A DNA stretch of 35,796 nucleotides from CAKSQF01 sp051867925 (GTDB lineage: Bacteria > Bacillota > Clostridia > Oscillospirales > CAG-272): positions 1 to 35,796 of the forward strand of contig JBJDZI010000105.1 in assembly GCA_051867925.1 (NCBI GenBank), read 5' to 3'. Shown piece by piece: positions 16,088 through 24,430 of the stretch (position 1 is its first letter; each line of letters opens with the position of its first letter). Position numbers and translations under genes: made by a program. Under the pieces are notes generated by a model. That model saw only the letters and a program-made list of their open reading frames with translations, was not told the origin of the DNA and ran no database searches.

Positions 16088-17914
16088 TTATTTCCCGTTT
16101 GCTTTTGAAAAGTAAGCGCGTATGGCTTCGGCGTCGGCTTTCGAGATACCGCTTAGCGCGGTCAACTCTTCCACTGTGGCTTTTTTGACCGCCCCAAGCG
16201 TACCCATTTGTTTTAATAAGAGTTGCGCTTTGCGGGGACCTATCCCCTTGATATTTTCCAAAGAGGAGTGCTTCATTTCCTTCCGTTTGGCATCCTGCAT
16301 TCTGCCGACGGTAAAGCGGTGGACTTCCTCTTGAATCTTGTAGATCAGCACGAACACCGCCTGCTCTCTTGCGATGCTGATCTCATTCTCTCCATCTGTC
16401 AGCGCGCGGGTCTTGTGGAAGTCATCCTTGACCATGCCGAACACGGGGAGGGCGATCTTCTGCTCTCGCAGCAGATCTTTGACAACATTCACGTGTCCTT
16501 TGCCGCCGTCCAGCAACAGGAGATCGGGGAGGGGCTGTTCCTCGCGGTGCATAAACCGTCGGGAGAGGGCTTCCCGCATGGCACCGTAATCGTCCTGCCC
16601 GTCAGTAGTGCGGATTTTATAGGTGCGGTAGTTCTTCTTACAAAACTTCCCTTCCTCCAGCGCGATGATGCCTGCCGTAATATGCTCGTCACCGTAATTG
16701 GAGATGTCGATGGCTTCGATTCGCAGGGGAGTGACTGGCAGATCCAGCATTTGCGCCAGTTTTTCCAGAACGGAATGATCGCGCTCGCTCTCCGCCGTAT
16801 ATTGCCGCGCGTGCAAGGCGGCGTTTTCCTCCACCATCTGGCAGAGCTTATACAGTTCCCCTTTCTGTGGGATCCGAAGATTCACCTTATACCCGGCGTA
16901 GTCCCCCAGATAGGTCTCCAGCATCGTCCGATTTTCTTCGTCCATGGGGAAGCCGATCAGCAAAGTTTTGGGGATATATTCGCGGTGGGTGTACAGTTCG
17001 CCGATAAAGGAGACCACCGCGCTCTCGTCTACGATCTTGTCGGCGGTAAAGATGTGATTGTCCGAGTCAATGACCGCGCCGCCCCGCACATAATAGAGGG
17101 CAAGGCAGGAACAGGTATCACCCAAATGGAGTGCCAGCACGTCGTACTCGGCATCGGGCGCGCCCACTACCTTTTGCCGCTCCCACAAACTGTCCAGCGC
17201 GGCGATGCGGTCGCGATACTCCATTGCGGTTTCAAACAGGAGGTTTTCCGAAGCAAACAGCATTTTCTCGGTGAGACTTTTCTTCACCTCGGAATAATTG
17301 CCGCGCAGGAACGAGATCACCTCGGGAAACCGTTCGCGGTAGGCTTCCTCGGAAAGCTGTCCGCTGCAGGGCGCACAACACTGCCCGATGTGACTGTACA
17401 GACAGGGGCGCGCTTTGCCGATGTCCCGCGGAAATTCCATCTTGCAGGTGGGAAGGCAGAAGGTCTTCTGCACCGTTTTCAGAATCGAGCCTGCCACGGT
17501 AGCTCCCGAATAAGGTCCGAAATATTTTGCGCCGTCGGCGATCCGTTTGCGGGTGAACTCTACCGTGGGATAGGGCTTTTGCAGATTGATTTTGATATAG
17601 GGATAGCTTTTGGAATCTTTCAGAAGGATGTTGTACTTGGGCTTGTGGAGCTTGATCAGTTTATTCTCCAGTGCCAGTGCTTCCATCTCGGTGTCGGTGA
17701 GCATATAGTCGAAATCCCAGACGTCTCCCACCATTTTTTCGGTTTTGACGTTTTTTTCATTGTCGCCGAAATACTGGGTCACGCGACTTTTCAGCACTTT
17801 TGATTTGCCGACGTATATGATTTTTCCGCCGTCGCCCCGCATCAAATACACGCCGGGTGTCATCGGGAGGCGGTTAGCTTTTTCTTTCAGTTCTCCGCGG
17901 CTCTTTCGCTCCAT
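16088..17914 (-). CDS. uvrC: UvrC, nucleotide excision repair endonuclease subunit
   Basis: Makes both incisions around a DNA lesion after recruitment by UvrB. 608 residues, complete. GIY-YIG nuclease domain at the N terminus (TPGVYLMRGDGGKIIYVGKSK), a cysteine cluster (CLPTCKM...CLYSHIGQCCAPC, about 150-180), the UVR UvrB-binding segment near 200-235, an RNase H-like endonuclease core (IEAIDISNYGDEHITAGIIALEEGK, DLLLLDGGKGHVN), and C-terminal helix-hairpin-helix motifs (IKGIGPRKAQLLLKQMG, LTALSGISKADAEAI). AAAGGAGG gives a strong start. It lies between ptsH (with terminator) and rsmD; no clear promoter is seen in the 75-base gap upstream. Confidence 0.98.
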   Translation of the reverse strand: MERKSRGELKEKANRLPMTPGVYLMRGDGGKIIYVGKSKVLKSRVTQYFGDNEKNVKTEKMVGDVWDFDYMLTDTEMEALALENKLIKLHKPKYNILLKDSKSYPYIKINLQKPYPTVEFTRKRIADGAKYFGPYSGATVAGSILKTVQKTFCLPTCKMEFPRDIGKARPCLYSHIGQCCAPCSGQLSEEAYRERFPEVISFLRGNYSEVKKSLTEKMLFASENLLFETAMEYRDRIAALDSLWERQKVVGAPDAEYDVLALHLGDTCSCLALYYVRGGAVIDSDNHIFTADKIVDESAVVSFIGELYTHREYIPKTLLIGFPMDEENRTMLETYLGDYAGYKVNLRIPQKGELYKLCQMVEENAALHARQYTAESERDHSVLEKLAQMLDLPVTPLRIEAIDISNYGDEHITAGIIALEEGKFCKKNYRTYKIRTTDGQDDYGAMREALSRRFMHREEQPLPDLLLLDGGKGHVNVVKDLLREQKIALPVFGMVKDDFHKTRALTDGENEISIAREQAVFVLIYKIQEEVHRFTVGRMQDAKRKEMKHSSLENIKGIGPRKAQLLLKQMGTLGAVKKATVEELTALSGISKADAEAIRAYFSKANGK

Positions 17915-17940
17915 ACGCTCCTCCTTTCATGGGAAAACCA

Positions 17941-17969
17941 AAAAGCAGACCGCCATGCGGTCTGCTTTT
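17941..17969 (-). terminator. Intrinsic terminator after ptsH
   Basis: A perfect 13-bp stem (17941-17953 with 17957-17969, AAAAGCAGACCGC/GCGGTCTGCTTTT) and a three-base loop, with TTTT on the distal arm in either direction. It starts 20 bases past the ptsH stop and ends about 27 bases before the uvrC ATG. Confidence 0.85.
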
Positions 17970-17989
17970 TCGGAATTTGAAAAGGAAAA

Positions 17990-18253
17990 TCAGTCGACCA
18001 GTTCAGTGGAAAGGAACTTGCACAGACCGTCCAGAGCTTCCTCTTCGTCACTACCGTCAGCGATCAGGGTGATGGTCATGTCCTTTGCGATTCCCATGGA
18101 AAGGACTCCGAGCAGGCTCTTTGCGTTCACTTTGCGCTCGTTGCACTCTACCCAAATCGAACTTTTATATGCATTTGCCTTCTGGATGAAGAAGGTTGCG
18201 GGTCTTGCGTGCAGACCTACTGCATTCTGAATGGTTACGTCACGATTGATCAT
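17990..18253 (-). CDS. ptsH: HPr, phosphocarrier protein of the PTS
   Basis: 87 residues, the usual size. Carries phosphate from enzyme I to sugar-specific EIIA at His15 (GLHARPATFF, His15 confirmed by count) and has the regulatory Ser46 site (NAKSLLGVLSMG), the target of HPr kinase in Bacillota. Keeping His15 excludes Crh, the paralogue with Gln15. GGAG lies nine bases before the ATG. The gene is monocistronic: promoter at 18318-18346, terminator at 17941-17969. No ptsI is next to it, which is common in Clostridia. Confidence 0.96.
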   Translation of the reverse strand: MINRDVTIQNAVGLHARPATFFIQKANAYKSSIWVECNERKVNAKSLLGVLSMGIAKDMTITLIADGSDEEEALDGLCKFLSTELVD

Positions 18254-18317
18254 GAATAAATGCTCCTGTTCTCTACCAGATAGATGCCGTTTTCTACGGC
18301 TGAATCAAACTAAACAT

Positions 18318-18346
18318 ATTATATCAAATTCAGATCGTAAAATCAA
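18318..18346 (-). promoter_or_regulatory. Sigma-A-type promoter for ptsH
   Basis: Minus strand: -35 TTGATT (18341-18346), 17-base spacer, perfect -10 TATAAT (18318-18323). The leader to the ATG is about 58 bases. The segment up to the end of the DUF4330-type gene (18347-18376) is AT-rich and has no clear terminator hairpin. Confidence 0.75.
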
Positions 18347-18376
18347 GACTTGCTATGCAAAAAAAGTATACAAAAA

Positions 18377-18862
18377 TTACGAAATTCCCGTGATTTCTAA
18401 GGTCAATATATACGAATCCGACTCCGCTTGGATGGTGCTGCCGACACCAACCTGCAAATCGCCGCCCACATAGAAGCCATCATCCTTTCGGGTTCCGGTC
18501 AGTCTCGCCTGCCCTTTTACGGTGTACAGACCCGGCTCGGACACCTTTTTGAAGAAGGAACCTTCGGATTGCACGTCCGATTCCATCAGATGCATGGTTT
18601 GATAGGGTTGTACGGTAAAGGAAAGCAGTTCTCCTTCGGTTCCGTCTTCAACCGTCAGAACGTCTCCCGCCATCAGCATATTGCATTCATCCTCGGTCAG
18701 TCCGTCTGCGTAAAAACTGACGACCACGGTATCGGTGGCGGTAAGTTCTCCGATTTTTTTCAGCACGGTGGGGCGAAGGAAGAGTGCAACTACCGACAGG
18801 ATCACCAAAATGATCAGCAAAAAGTCAACTACGTTAAACCGAACTTTTCTCTGGGTTGCCAT
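18377..18862 (-). CDS. DUF4330-type membrane-anchored protein (second of a pair)
   Basis: 161 residues, role unknown. A short basic head (MATQRKVRFNVVDF) leads into one membrane helix (about 13-31, LLIILVILSVVALFL), then an extracellular part rich in beta strands with a repeated pattern of G-D-L and turn motifs (GGDLQVGVGSTIQAE). The head-helix-NVVDF layout and the following TVVVSFYADGLTE resemble DUF4330 proteins. It abuts the preceding gene exactly (TAAATG) and uses a ribosome site within that gene's end (GGAGG). The upstream gene is a related paralogue with the same architecture, and both follow an O-antigen-ligase-like gene, which suggests a shared envelope polysaccharide job; that is inference. 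Confidence 0.85.
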   Translation of the reverse strand: MATQRKVRFNVVDFLLIILVILSVVALFLRPTVLKKIGELTATDTVVVSFYADGLTEDECNMLMAGDVLTVEDGTEGELLSFTVQPYQTMHLMESDVQSEGSFFKKVSEPGLYTVKGQARLTGTRKDDGFYVGGDLQVGVGSTIQAESDSYILTLEITGIS

Positions 18863-19408
18863 TTATTCCACCTCCGTATCCACCGATACGATCTTTCCGT
18901 CTGCATTGTATCCCGACGTGTGGAAGGAGACTTCCTTGCCCACCCGCAATTTCAGATCGCCGATGGAGAGGGTATCTCCCGTCAGTTCCCCGCGAACCGT
19001 CAGAATCAGATTGACTCTTCCCGGATACTCCGCGTAGATCAGCGTGCCGTCGTTGTCGGTCTTTCCCGTTGAACCTGTCGCCACTTCGTAGCGGATCGAC
19101 ACCAGTTTGCCGATCTCCTGCACATCTCCGTCGGTGTACAGTTTGTCACCGATCTTGAGAAAATCACATTCGGCGATGCCCGTCTGCTCGTTCAAAGTGA
19201 TTCCGTATCTCTCCGCATCCACGTTTTCCACCGTCAGCGAATACTCCACCGGTGCGCCGGAAGCGTCGCCTCCGTTTTTGTCGGAAAATACCAGCGTGAC
19301 GGTCAGATAAATCGCTGCCGCCAATGACAGCAAAAACATGATGGCAATCACCGCATCCACGGGATTGATCCGTTTGCGGGAGGTCTTTATATTGGATCTG
19401 TGATTCAT
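18863..19408 (-). CDS. DUF4330-type membrane-anchored protein (first of a pair)
   Basis: 181 residues, role unknown. Basic head (SNIKTSRKRINPVDAV), one membrane helix (about 18-39, AVIAIMFLLSLAAAIYLTVTLVF), then an extracellular beta-rich domain with VEYSLTVENVDAERYGI, FLKIGDKLYTDGDVQEIGKLVSI and VNLILTVRGELTGDTLSIGDLKLRVGKEV. The INPVDA head and the IGDxL/VGKEV pattern match DUF4330. Its ATG overlaps the stop of the ligase-like gene (ATGA, 19405-19408), and it runs straight into its paralogue. Tight coupling implies the three products are made in fixed ratio and may form a complex. Confidence 0.85.
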   Translation of the reverse strand: MNHRSNIKTSRKRINPVDAVIAIMFLLSLAAAIYLTVTLVFSDKNGGDASGAPVEYSLTVENVDAERYGITLNEQTGIAECDFLKIGDKLYTDGDVQEIGKLVSIRYEVATGSTGKTDNDGTLIYAEYPGRVNLILTVRGELTGDTLSIGDLKLRVGKEVSFHTSGYNADGKIVSVDTEVE

Positions 19409-21417
19409 ACTACATCATCCTTTCCTTTTGTCGTTTTCTCTGCCGACGCGAAGGTCAGTTCCACATCCGCACATTGGATCCCGTCCTGATAAGATTCCCC
19501 AAAGGGTTCGGCTTTGGTTTCTTCAATGCGCTTGGCCCCCCTCTGCAAGGCGCGACCCAGTCCCGCCAGCATCCAGAACAGCAGAAGCATACGGTTATCG
19601 CTCCAAAGATAGTAGACGCCGCCTGCGATCAACAGCCCCGTCAGCGATGCAGTGAGTGCCAGATGGAAGCAGACCGAATGCTCCTGCACCGAATGTTTGC
19701 GGAGCATGGTAAATCCTGCCGCATACCAAAGCAGAATAAACAAGAGAAAGACGATCACGCCCGGGATACCCACCTGCACCAGCAGGCGCAGCCATGTACT
19801 GCCAAGCGACAGATCCGCTGCGGTTTGCACAGAGATGGCTTTGAGCAACAGATGATCGCTCATGCCGATTCCGGTCAGCGGTGCGTCTGCAAATACGCCG
19901 CCCAGCGCGCGCCAGAGTTCCATTCTGCCGGACTGCATCAGTTGGTCGGTGATGACTCGGAAATCCGGCCAAACGACATAAGAGATGGGCGGGAGCAACA
20001 GACCAGTCAACAAAAGTACCGTCCAGGTCTTGCGGGTGTAGAAGAGGAAGAACATCAGAAGCTCCGCGCAAAGGGCGATGATCCCGATGGGGGAACCCAG
20101 CACCAGCAAATAGGCAATATTGGCTCCTGCCGTGATGAGATAGAGCATCCGACCTCTTGCGCGTTCGGATCTTGTCATCATCGCCACCGCAGGTACCGTT
20201 ACCGCCAGCAAATAGAAGGTGGCTACCGTGGGATCTGCCAATAGTGCGATGCTCACATCCAGATGCAGGAAATGATCCCAAAGTCCCGATGCGGTGACCA
20301 GCAGAGAGGAGATCGTCATTGCCGCGATGCATCGTCTGATCCACGCGGGATTGCGCAAGAGATTTGCCAGCGTAAAATAGCCCGAGATCATTCCGGCATA
20401 CAGCAGTGCGCTTTGCAGTGCATCCTCGCCGCCTCCGATTCCCGTGGACACCACGATCAGTCCGAACAGAAGAACCGCGCCGTCCATCATTCCAAAGGAA
20501 ATGCTCCGCTTGCCTACCATGACCTTCAGCAACATACAAAATCCCGTGTAGAGGATCGCACCTGCGCAAAGAATGGATGCGTGGGCAACGCCTGTAAAGA
20601 AAGGAAAGACGAACAGGATCAGACACACGCCCATCTCGGGAACATACAGAACGCAGATCGCCATTGCCACCACCACGAGTAAGGAAAGCAATACCAGCGG
20701 TGGCATGAAATAGGTAAGCAGCCCGAATATCATGCCTGCCAAGAAGAACAGGAAGGTGGGCTGGGAGGTTTTGGTTTTCTTTCCCGTGTCGGAGGTTTCG
20801 TGAAATACGCGGAACAAGAGATTGCCCAAAACGCTGTCACTGAAGTGATTGATCATCGGCTCGTAGCCTTTGAACAGAATGGGCAGAGACAGCAGCACCA
20901 GCGTAAGTCCCACAAACAGATCCAATGCCGCTCCTTCGCTGGAACTGAGCAGAAAATACAGCAGTGCCTGCATAACGGTGGTGAACAGACCGAACGAGAA
21001 GATGAAGACGCCGTAGGACATCATGGGGACATGGAGCAGATCTCGCAGGAGCGCCTTGATCCTGCCGAGGATCCGACTTTCCTCCACCGCCTCGCCAACG
21101 CGGTTTTTCACCGATCGCGGCAGGGTTGAGGGGGCGAAAATGCCTACTTCGTTGGGGCTGATCTGCTCCGTTCCCAGTTCCCTGCGGGGTTTCTTGACCA
21201 GTTTCCCGCGGATCTTTGCCTTTACCCCTCTGAAAGTTCTGATCAAAAACGAATCTGCCGCGTATTCTTCCATATCATCGTAACTGCTGAAGAATTGCAG
21301 GATCACGGACTTTTTGAACAGATCTTTGAGTCCGGACAGTCCACGGTCCAGCAGAGACAACAGCATACTGCGACCTGCCGTCTCGTAGGGACGATCCGCA
21401 CTTTTATGTTTTGCCAT
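19405..21417 (-). CDS. O-antigen ligase/polymerase-like polytopic membrane protein
   Basis: About 670 residues. The first 130 or so are hydrophilic and basic (DLFKKSVILQFF, KAKIRGKLVKKPRRELG), then about 12 membrane helices follow. The region with GVFADAPLTGIGMSDHLLLKA and STWLRLLVQVGIPGVIVFLLF resembles the Wzy_C/O-antigen-ligase loop, where a glycan is joined to a lipid or protein acceptor. A Gram-positive owner would use it for a wall or capsule glycan, but no glycosyltransferase lies nearby, so the substrate is open. The ATG at 21417 has GGGAGGTG nine bases upstream; the frame runs open to 21519 without support. It follows trmD by 44 bases and overlaps the first DUF4330-type gene. Confidence 0.85.
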   Translation of the reverse strand: MAKHKSADRPYETAGRSMLLSLLDRGLSGLKDLFKKSVILQFFSSYDDMEEYAADSFLIRTFRGVKAKIRGKLVKKPRRELGTEQISPNEVGIFAPSTLPRSVKNRVGEAVEESRILGRIKALLRDLLHVPMMSYGVFIFSFGLFTTVMQALLYFLLSSSEGAALDLFVGLTLVLLSLPILFKGYEPMINHFSDSVLGNLLFRVFHETSDTGKKTKTSQPTFLFFLAGMIFGLLTYFMPPLVLLSLLVVVAMAICVLYVPEMGVCLILFVFPFFTGVAHASILCAGAILYTGFCMLLKVMVGKRSISFGMMDGAVLLFGLIVVSTGIGGGEDALQSALLYAGMISGYFTLANLLRNPAWIRRCIAAMTISSLLVTASGLWDHFLHLDVSIALLADPTVATFYLLAVTVPAVAMMTRSERARGRMLYLITAGANIAYLLVLGSPIGIIALCAELLMFFLFYTRKTWTVLLLTGLLLPPISYVVWPDFRVITDQLMQSGRMELWRALGGVFADAPLTGIGMSDHLLLKAISVQTAADLSLGSTWLRLLVQVGIPGVIVFLLFILLWYAAGFTMLRKHSVQEHSVCFHLALTASLTGLLIAGGVYYLWSDNRMLLLFWMLAGLGRALQRGAKRIEETKAEPFGESYQDGIQCADVELTFASAEKTTKGKDDVV

Positions 21418-21461
21418 TGATTTACACCTCCCGGTGTGCATACTTCCGGAACCGTCAAGCT

Positions 21462-22136
21462 TTACAACAGATCCGGTCGATTTTTGCGGGTGAGTCTCAG
21501 TGCTTCCGCCCGCCGCCATTTTTCGATATCGGCGTGATTGCCCGACAGCAAAACTTCGGGCACCCGCACGCCGTGATACTCCACGGGACGGGTATATTGG
21601 GGATATTCCAGCGCACCGCTGGCAATGCTTTCGTTTTCATAACAGGATGCATCGGCGAGAACGCCGTCGCAGAGCCGCGCCACCGCATCGATCAGAATAC
21701 AGGCGGGCAGTTCGCCGCCTGTGAGCACATAGTCCCCGATGGAGATCTCTTCCTCCACGATCTCGTCGATCACCCGTCGGTCTACGCCCTCGTAGTGACC
21801 GCACAGAAGGATCAGACTGTCGTATTGCTTGAGTTCTTCCGCTTTTTTCTGAGAAAAGACGGTGCCTTGGGGGGAAAGATAGATCACGCGGGTCTTGCCG
21901 CTGAGTTTCTCTTTGACAGCAGAATAGCAGTCGTAAATAGGGGGAGCCGCCATCAGCATTCCCATACCGCCGCCGTAGGTGGTGTCGTCTACCCGACGGT
22001 GCTTGTCCTTCGAATAGTCGCGGATATTGTGGGCTTCCACCGAGATGTAGCCTGCCTCCTGCGCTCTGCCGATGATGCTCTCGCCCGTGATCTGTCGGAT
22101 CAGATCGGGAAAGAGAGTCAATACATGAAATTGCAT
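21462..22136 (-). CDS. trmD: TrmD, tRNA (guanine-37-N1) methyltransferase
   Basis: SPOUT-family enzyme that makes m1G37 and prevents frameshifts. 224 residues from MQFHVLTLFPDLI. Motifs: DDTTYGGGMGMLM, VIYLSPQGTVFSQKKAEEL, LLCGHYEGVDRRV, ISIGDYVLTGGELPA (knotted SAM site) and LEYPQYTRP. The longer frame to 22301 is a shadow of rimM. The ATG overlaps the rimM stop by one base (TGATG), so translation is coupled, with GAGGGG before it inside rimM. rimM-trmD is the standard pair, though rpsP and rplS, the usual neighbours, are missing here. Confidence 0.97.
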   Translation of the reverse strand: MQFHVLTLFPDLIRQITGESIIGRAQEAGYISVEAHNIRDYSKDKHRRVDDTTYGGGMGMLMAAPPIYDCYSAVKEKLSGKTRVIYLSPQGTVFSQKKAEELKQYDSLILLCGHYEGVDRRVIDEIVEEEISIGDYVLTGGELPACILIDAVARLCDGVLADASCYENESIASGALEYPQYTRPVEYHGVRVPEVLLSGNHADIEKWRRAEALRLTRKNRPDLL

Positions 22137-22639
22137 CAGATCAGCCCCTCTATCGGTGTGAGATAGATGCCCTCTCCCGGCAGGATCCGACTGACGAAGG
22201 CGGGAACGGCGGGGATCAGCACGCGGGTTTTGTCCCGGCGCGTGATCTCGTACAAATCCCCTGCTCCGTGATTTTCCACGTCGGTGAGGGTTCCGTAGCA
22301 CTCGCCCGTATGCTCGTCATACACCGGCGTGCCGATCAGATCTGCAATAAAGTAACTGCCTTCGGGCAGATCGAAGTCTGCTCTGTCCGCGTAGAGCGAG
22401 CGATTCTTCAGCAGGATCGCATCTTCCATGGTGTCCACCGACTCCAAATGAACCAGCATCATATTTTTCATGGGTTGGTTTTTGGTGCAACGGTAAGGGA
22501 GGTATTCCCCTCCCCTTTTCAAATACAGCGTGGAAAGCGATGCAAAGACCTCTTGGTCATCGCATCTGCACTCCACCTTCAGATCTCCCTTTACGCCGTG
22601 GGTATTGACGATTTTTCCGGCTTCCAGATATTTTTCCAT
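22136..22639 (-). CDS. rimM: RimM, 16S rRNA processing/30S maturation factor
   Basis: 167 residues. N-terminal RimM domain (KIVNTHGVKGDLKVE at about 9-23) and C-terminal PRC-barrel (YFIADLIGTPVYDEHTGECYGTLTDVENHGAGDLYEI, ending with ILPGEGIYLTPIEGLI). It assists assembly of the 30S head with S19. It ends one base into the trmD start. The ribosome site is weak (AAGAAAG further upstream), so translation may depend on the preceding flavin-reductase-like gene, whose stop is 24 bases away. Confidence 0.96.
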   Translation of the reverse strand: MEKYLEAGKIVNTHGVKGDLKVECRCDDQEVFASLSTLYLKRGGEYLPYRCTKNQPMKNMMLVHLESVDTMEDAILLKNRSLYADRADFDLPEGSYFIADLIGTPVYDEHTGECYGTLTDVENHGAGDLYEITRRDKTRVLIPAVPAFVSRILPGEGIYLTPIEGLI

Positions 22640-22663
22640 CTTTGTCTTTTCTTTCTTGATTGA

Positions 22664-23176
22664 TTATACTTTTTCGTACACCGTTTCGATCTCGTAGACG
22701 AAGATGCGGTGATAGTCATCTGCAGAGTAGTTTTTCAGCAGAGCAGGATCGATGAAGTTCTCTTTCTTCATATCGGTAACGAAGAGCTTGCGCAGTTTGA
22801 GTACCCGCGCTGCCTCGTCAAATCCCCATACGCCGCCAAGTTCCACAGGGGTCAGACCACTCTCACGGATTTTGTCGGTATCTCTGCCGCTCTTGGTTCC
22901 GCAGATCTGCAGAGCCGTGCGATGTCCGTCCTCCAAAAAGCAGGCGGAACAAAACTCAGCGCTGCTTAGCAGACCGTAGGAATGGCGTTGCGGGCGGACG
23001 AAGGCAAACAGTACGGGACGGTTCCAGAGAACGCCCATCCCGCCCCAACTGGCGGTCATGGCGTTGACTCTTTCCTTTTCCGAATCGTAAGACACCAGCA
23101 GCATCCAGCGGGTGCCTATCTCTGCAAAGACGTTTTCCGACAGTTCCGTGGGCTTTTTCTCTACAAATTCAGCCAT
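22664..23176 (-). CDS. Flavin reductase-like (FMN-binding split-barrel) protein
   Basis: 170 residues. N-terminal RWMLLVSYDSEKERVNAMTASWGGMGVLWNRPVLFAFVRPQRHSYGLL is the FMN-binding part typical of flavin reductase family proteins (RutF/flavoredoxin-like); FSACFL and the following GRDTDKI region also fit. Likely an FMN-dependent oxidoreductase in the cytoplasm; partner and substrate unknown. The start MAEF (ATG 23176) has GGAG six bases upstream; MEHY at 23188 has none. It is the first gene of the operon that continues with rimM and trmD, an unusual leader for that pair. The promoter is at 23251-23279, leaving a leader of about 70 bases with a CCCGG/CCGGG inverted repeat. Confidence 0.88.
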   Translation of the reverse strand: MAEFVEKKPTELSENVFAEIGTRWMLLVSYDSEKERVNAMTASWGGMGVLWNRPVLFAFVRPQRHSYGLLSSAEFCSACFLEDGHRTALQICGTKSGRDTDKIRESGLTPVELGGVWGFDEAARVLKLRKLFVTDMKKENFIDPALLKNYSADDYHRIFVYEIETVYEKV

Positions 23177-23250
23177 ATAATGCTCCATTTGAGTAACTTT
23201 GGGGAAATCCCGGGGACATCGTTTGCCCCTCCGGGTTTCCTCTTATTGAT

Positions 23251-23279
23251 AGTATATACTTTTTTTGTAATTTAGTCAA
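23251..23279 (-). promoter_or_regulatory. Sigma-A-type promoter for the flavin reductase-rimM-trmD operon
   Basis: Minus strand: -35 TTGACT (23274-23279), 17-base spacer, -10 TATACT (23251-23256). It stands back to back with the plus-strand promoter at 23299-23327; the two -35 boxes are only 19 bases apart, so the polymerases or a regulator could influence both. Confidence 0.75.
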
Positions 23280-23298
23280 GACTTTTTCCGATTTTTGC

Positions 23299-23327
23299 TT
23301 TACAATTACGCAAAAATGTGTTATACT
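23299..23327 (+). promoter_or_regulatory. Sigma-A-type promoter for the DUF2232-gdpP-rplI-dnaB operon
   Basis: -35 TTTACA (23299-23304), 17-base spacer, -10 TATACT (23322-23327). The predicted start lies about 23 bases before the ATG at 23357, so the leader is short and carries little besides the ribosome site CAGGAG. Confidence 0.75.
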
Positions 23328-23356
23328 ATATTTATTGTAAAAACAGGAGTTTTCTA

Positions 23357-24430
23357 ATGATCCAAATGAACAATCGCAAGATGCCGACGCGGGGCACTGC
23401 CCGCTGTTTTATGGCACTTGCTTCTTTGCTTGCACTCCCCTACGGTCTGCTGCCTTCCTCCTTCCTTTTCATTATGCTTGCCATCTGCTGTCTGTCCGTT
23501 GGCGTGCTTTCCGTACCGAAATCTTCTTACGTTCGGGTGCTGCTTTATTCCTTGGCGGCGGGACTGGTGCCCGCAACACTCGTGGGCTTTCTGACCCAGT
23601 CCCCGGCAAAAGCCCTTGCCGCCTTTTCCTTCGCGCCCGCATCCGCCCTGCTGGTACTGACGATAAGACGCCACAGCAGCCGCTCCGCAGGCATCTTTGG
23701 GGCTGCCGCCGCGCTGACCGTGACACTTTCGGGCGCGTTGCTGCTTTGGCTGTGGATGCGTGCGGGTTCCCTCTCCATCGGAGTTTTCAAACAGGTTTAC
23801 ACAGACTTCAGGTCCGTCTTCGTTCAGAATGTGTCTGCCGCGCTGCAGAATAATTCCGACCTTCTGTTTCTGAGCGGCATAGACCCCGAAACAGCTCCCG
23901 CGACCCTGTTCAACGTGATCGTATCGGTTCTGCCCGGCATCTTTTTGATGCTGATGTGGCTGATCGCATGGCTTGCATCTGCTTGCCTGCGCCGCGTCTT
24001 TATGGGATACGTTTACGGTGCAGACCGCTTTGGGAATTGGCCCGTTACCGTTTGGCGCCCGCTGAGTTTCATCTACCTTGGCAGCTTCATTCTGGCTCTG
24101 CTCCCCATCCCCGGCAAAATCTATACCGTCATCGGCATTGTTTGCTACAATATCTTCCTCCCCCTGCTTCCCATCTTTACGATAGTAGGATGCCGTATGC
24201 TGAAAGAGCGACTGATGCGCCAACCGGGGTGTGGCTGTTTTACCGTGGCGATGCTGGTTGCAGTCTTGGCAATCGTTCCTACCGTACCGCTCATTTTATT
24301 GTCGGTTACCGGTGCCATTCAAACGATCTTCCCTCCAAGGTTTACCCCCGCGCCTCCGCCCTTCGGCGATGGCAACCCATCCGATCCTCACTCCGGTGAG
24401 GACGATCCCCCCGATCAAGGAGGTTATTGA
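23357..24430 (+). CDS. DUF2232 family membrane protein (YybS-like)
   Basis: 357 residues with about eight membrane helices, starting MIQMNNRKMPTRG (CAGGAG seven bases upstream). Helices include YGLLPSSFLFIMLAICCLSVGVLSV and LFNVIVSVLPGIFLMLMWLIAWLAS, and the C-terminal third has IYLGSFILALLPIPGKIYTVIGIVCYNIFLPLLPIFTIVG. Closing tail of about 40 residues is rich in Pro, Asp and Gly and probably disordered. In Bacillus, yybS precedes gdpP (yybT), rplI and dnaB/dnaC, the same order as here, which is the main basis for the call. The function of the family is not known; it resembles substrate-binding membrane components. The stop overlaps the gdpP start (TGATG). Confidence 0.88.
   Translation: MIQMNNRKMPTRGTARCFMALASLLALPYGLLPSSFLFIMLAICCLSVGVLSVPKSSYVRVLLYSLAAGLVPATLVGFLTQSPAKALAAFSFAPASALLVLTIRRHSSRSAGIFGAAAALTVTLSGALLLWLWMRAGSLSIGVFKQVYTDFRSVFVQNVSAALQNNSDLLFLSGIDPETAPATLFNVIVSVLPGIFLMLMWLIAWLASACLRRVFMGYVYGADRFGNWPVTVWRPLSFIYLGSFILALLPIPGKIYTVIGIVCYNIFLPLLPIFTIVGCRMLKERLMRQPGCGCFTVAMLVAVLAIVPTVPLILLSVTGAIQTIFPPRFTPAPPPFGDGNPSDPHSGEDDPPDQGGY

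Noticed and set aside
23177..23356. Possible replication origin at the strand switch near dnaB
   Set aside because: No dnaA or dnaN nearby, no TTATCCACA-type boxes seen in the gap, and the lipoprotein gene at 32182 breaks the strand pattern. It is better explained as divergent promoters.
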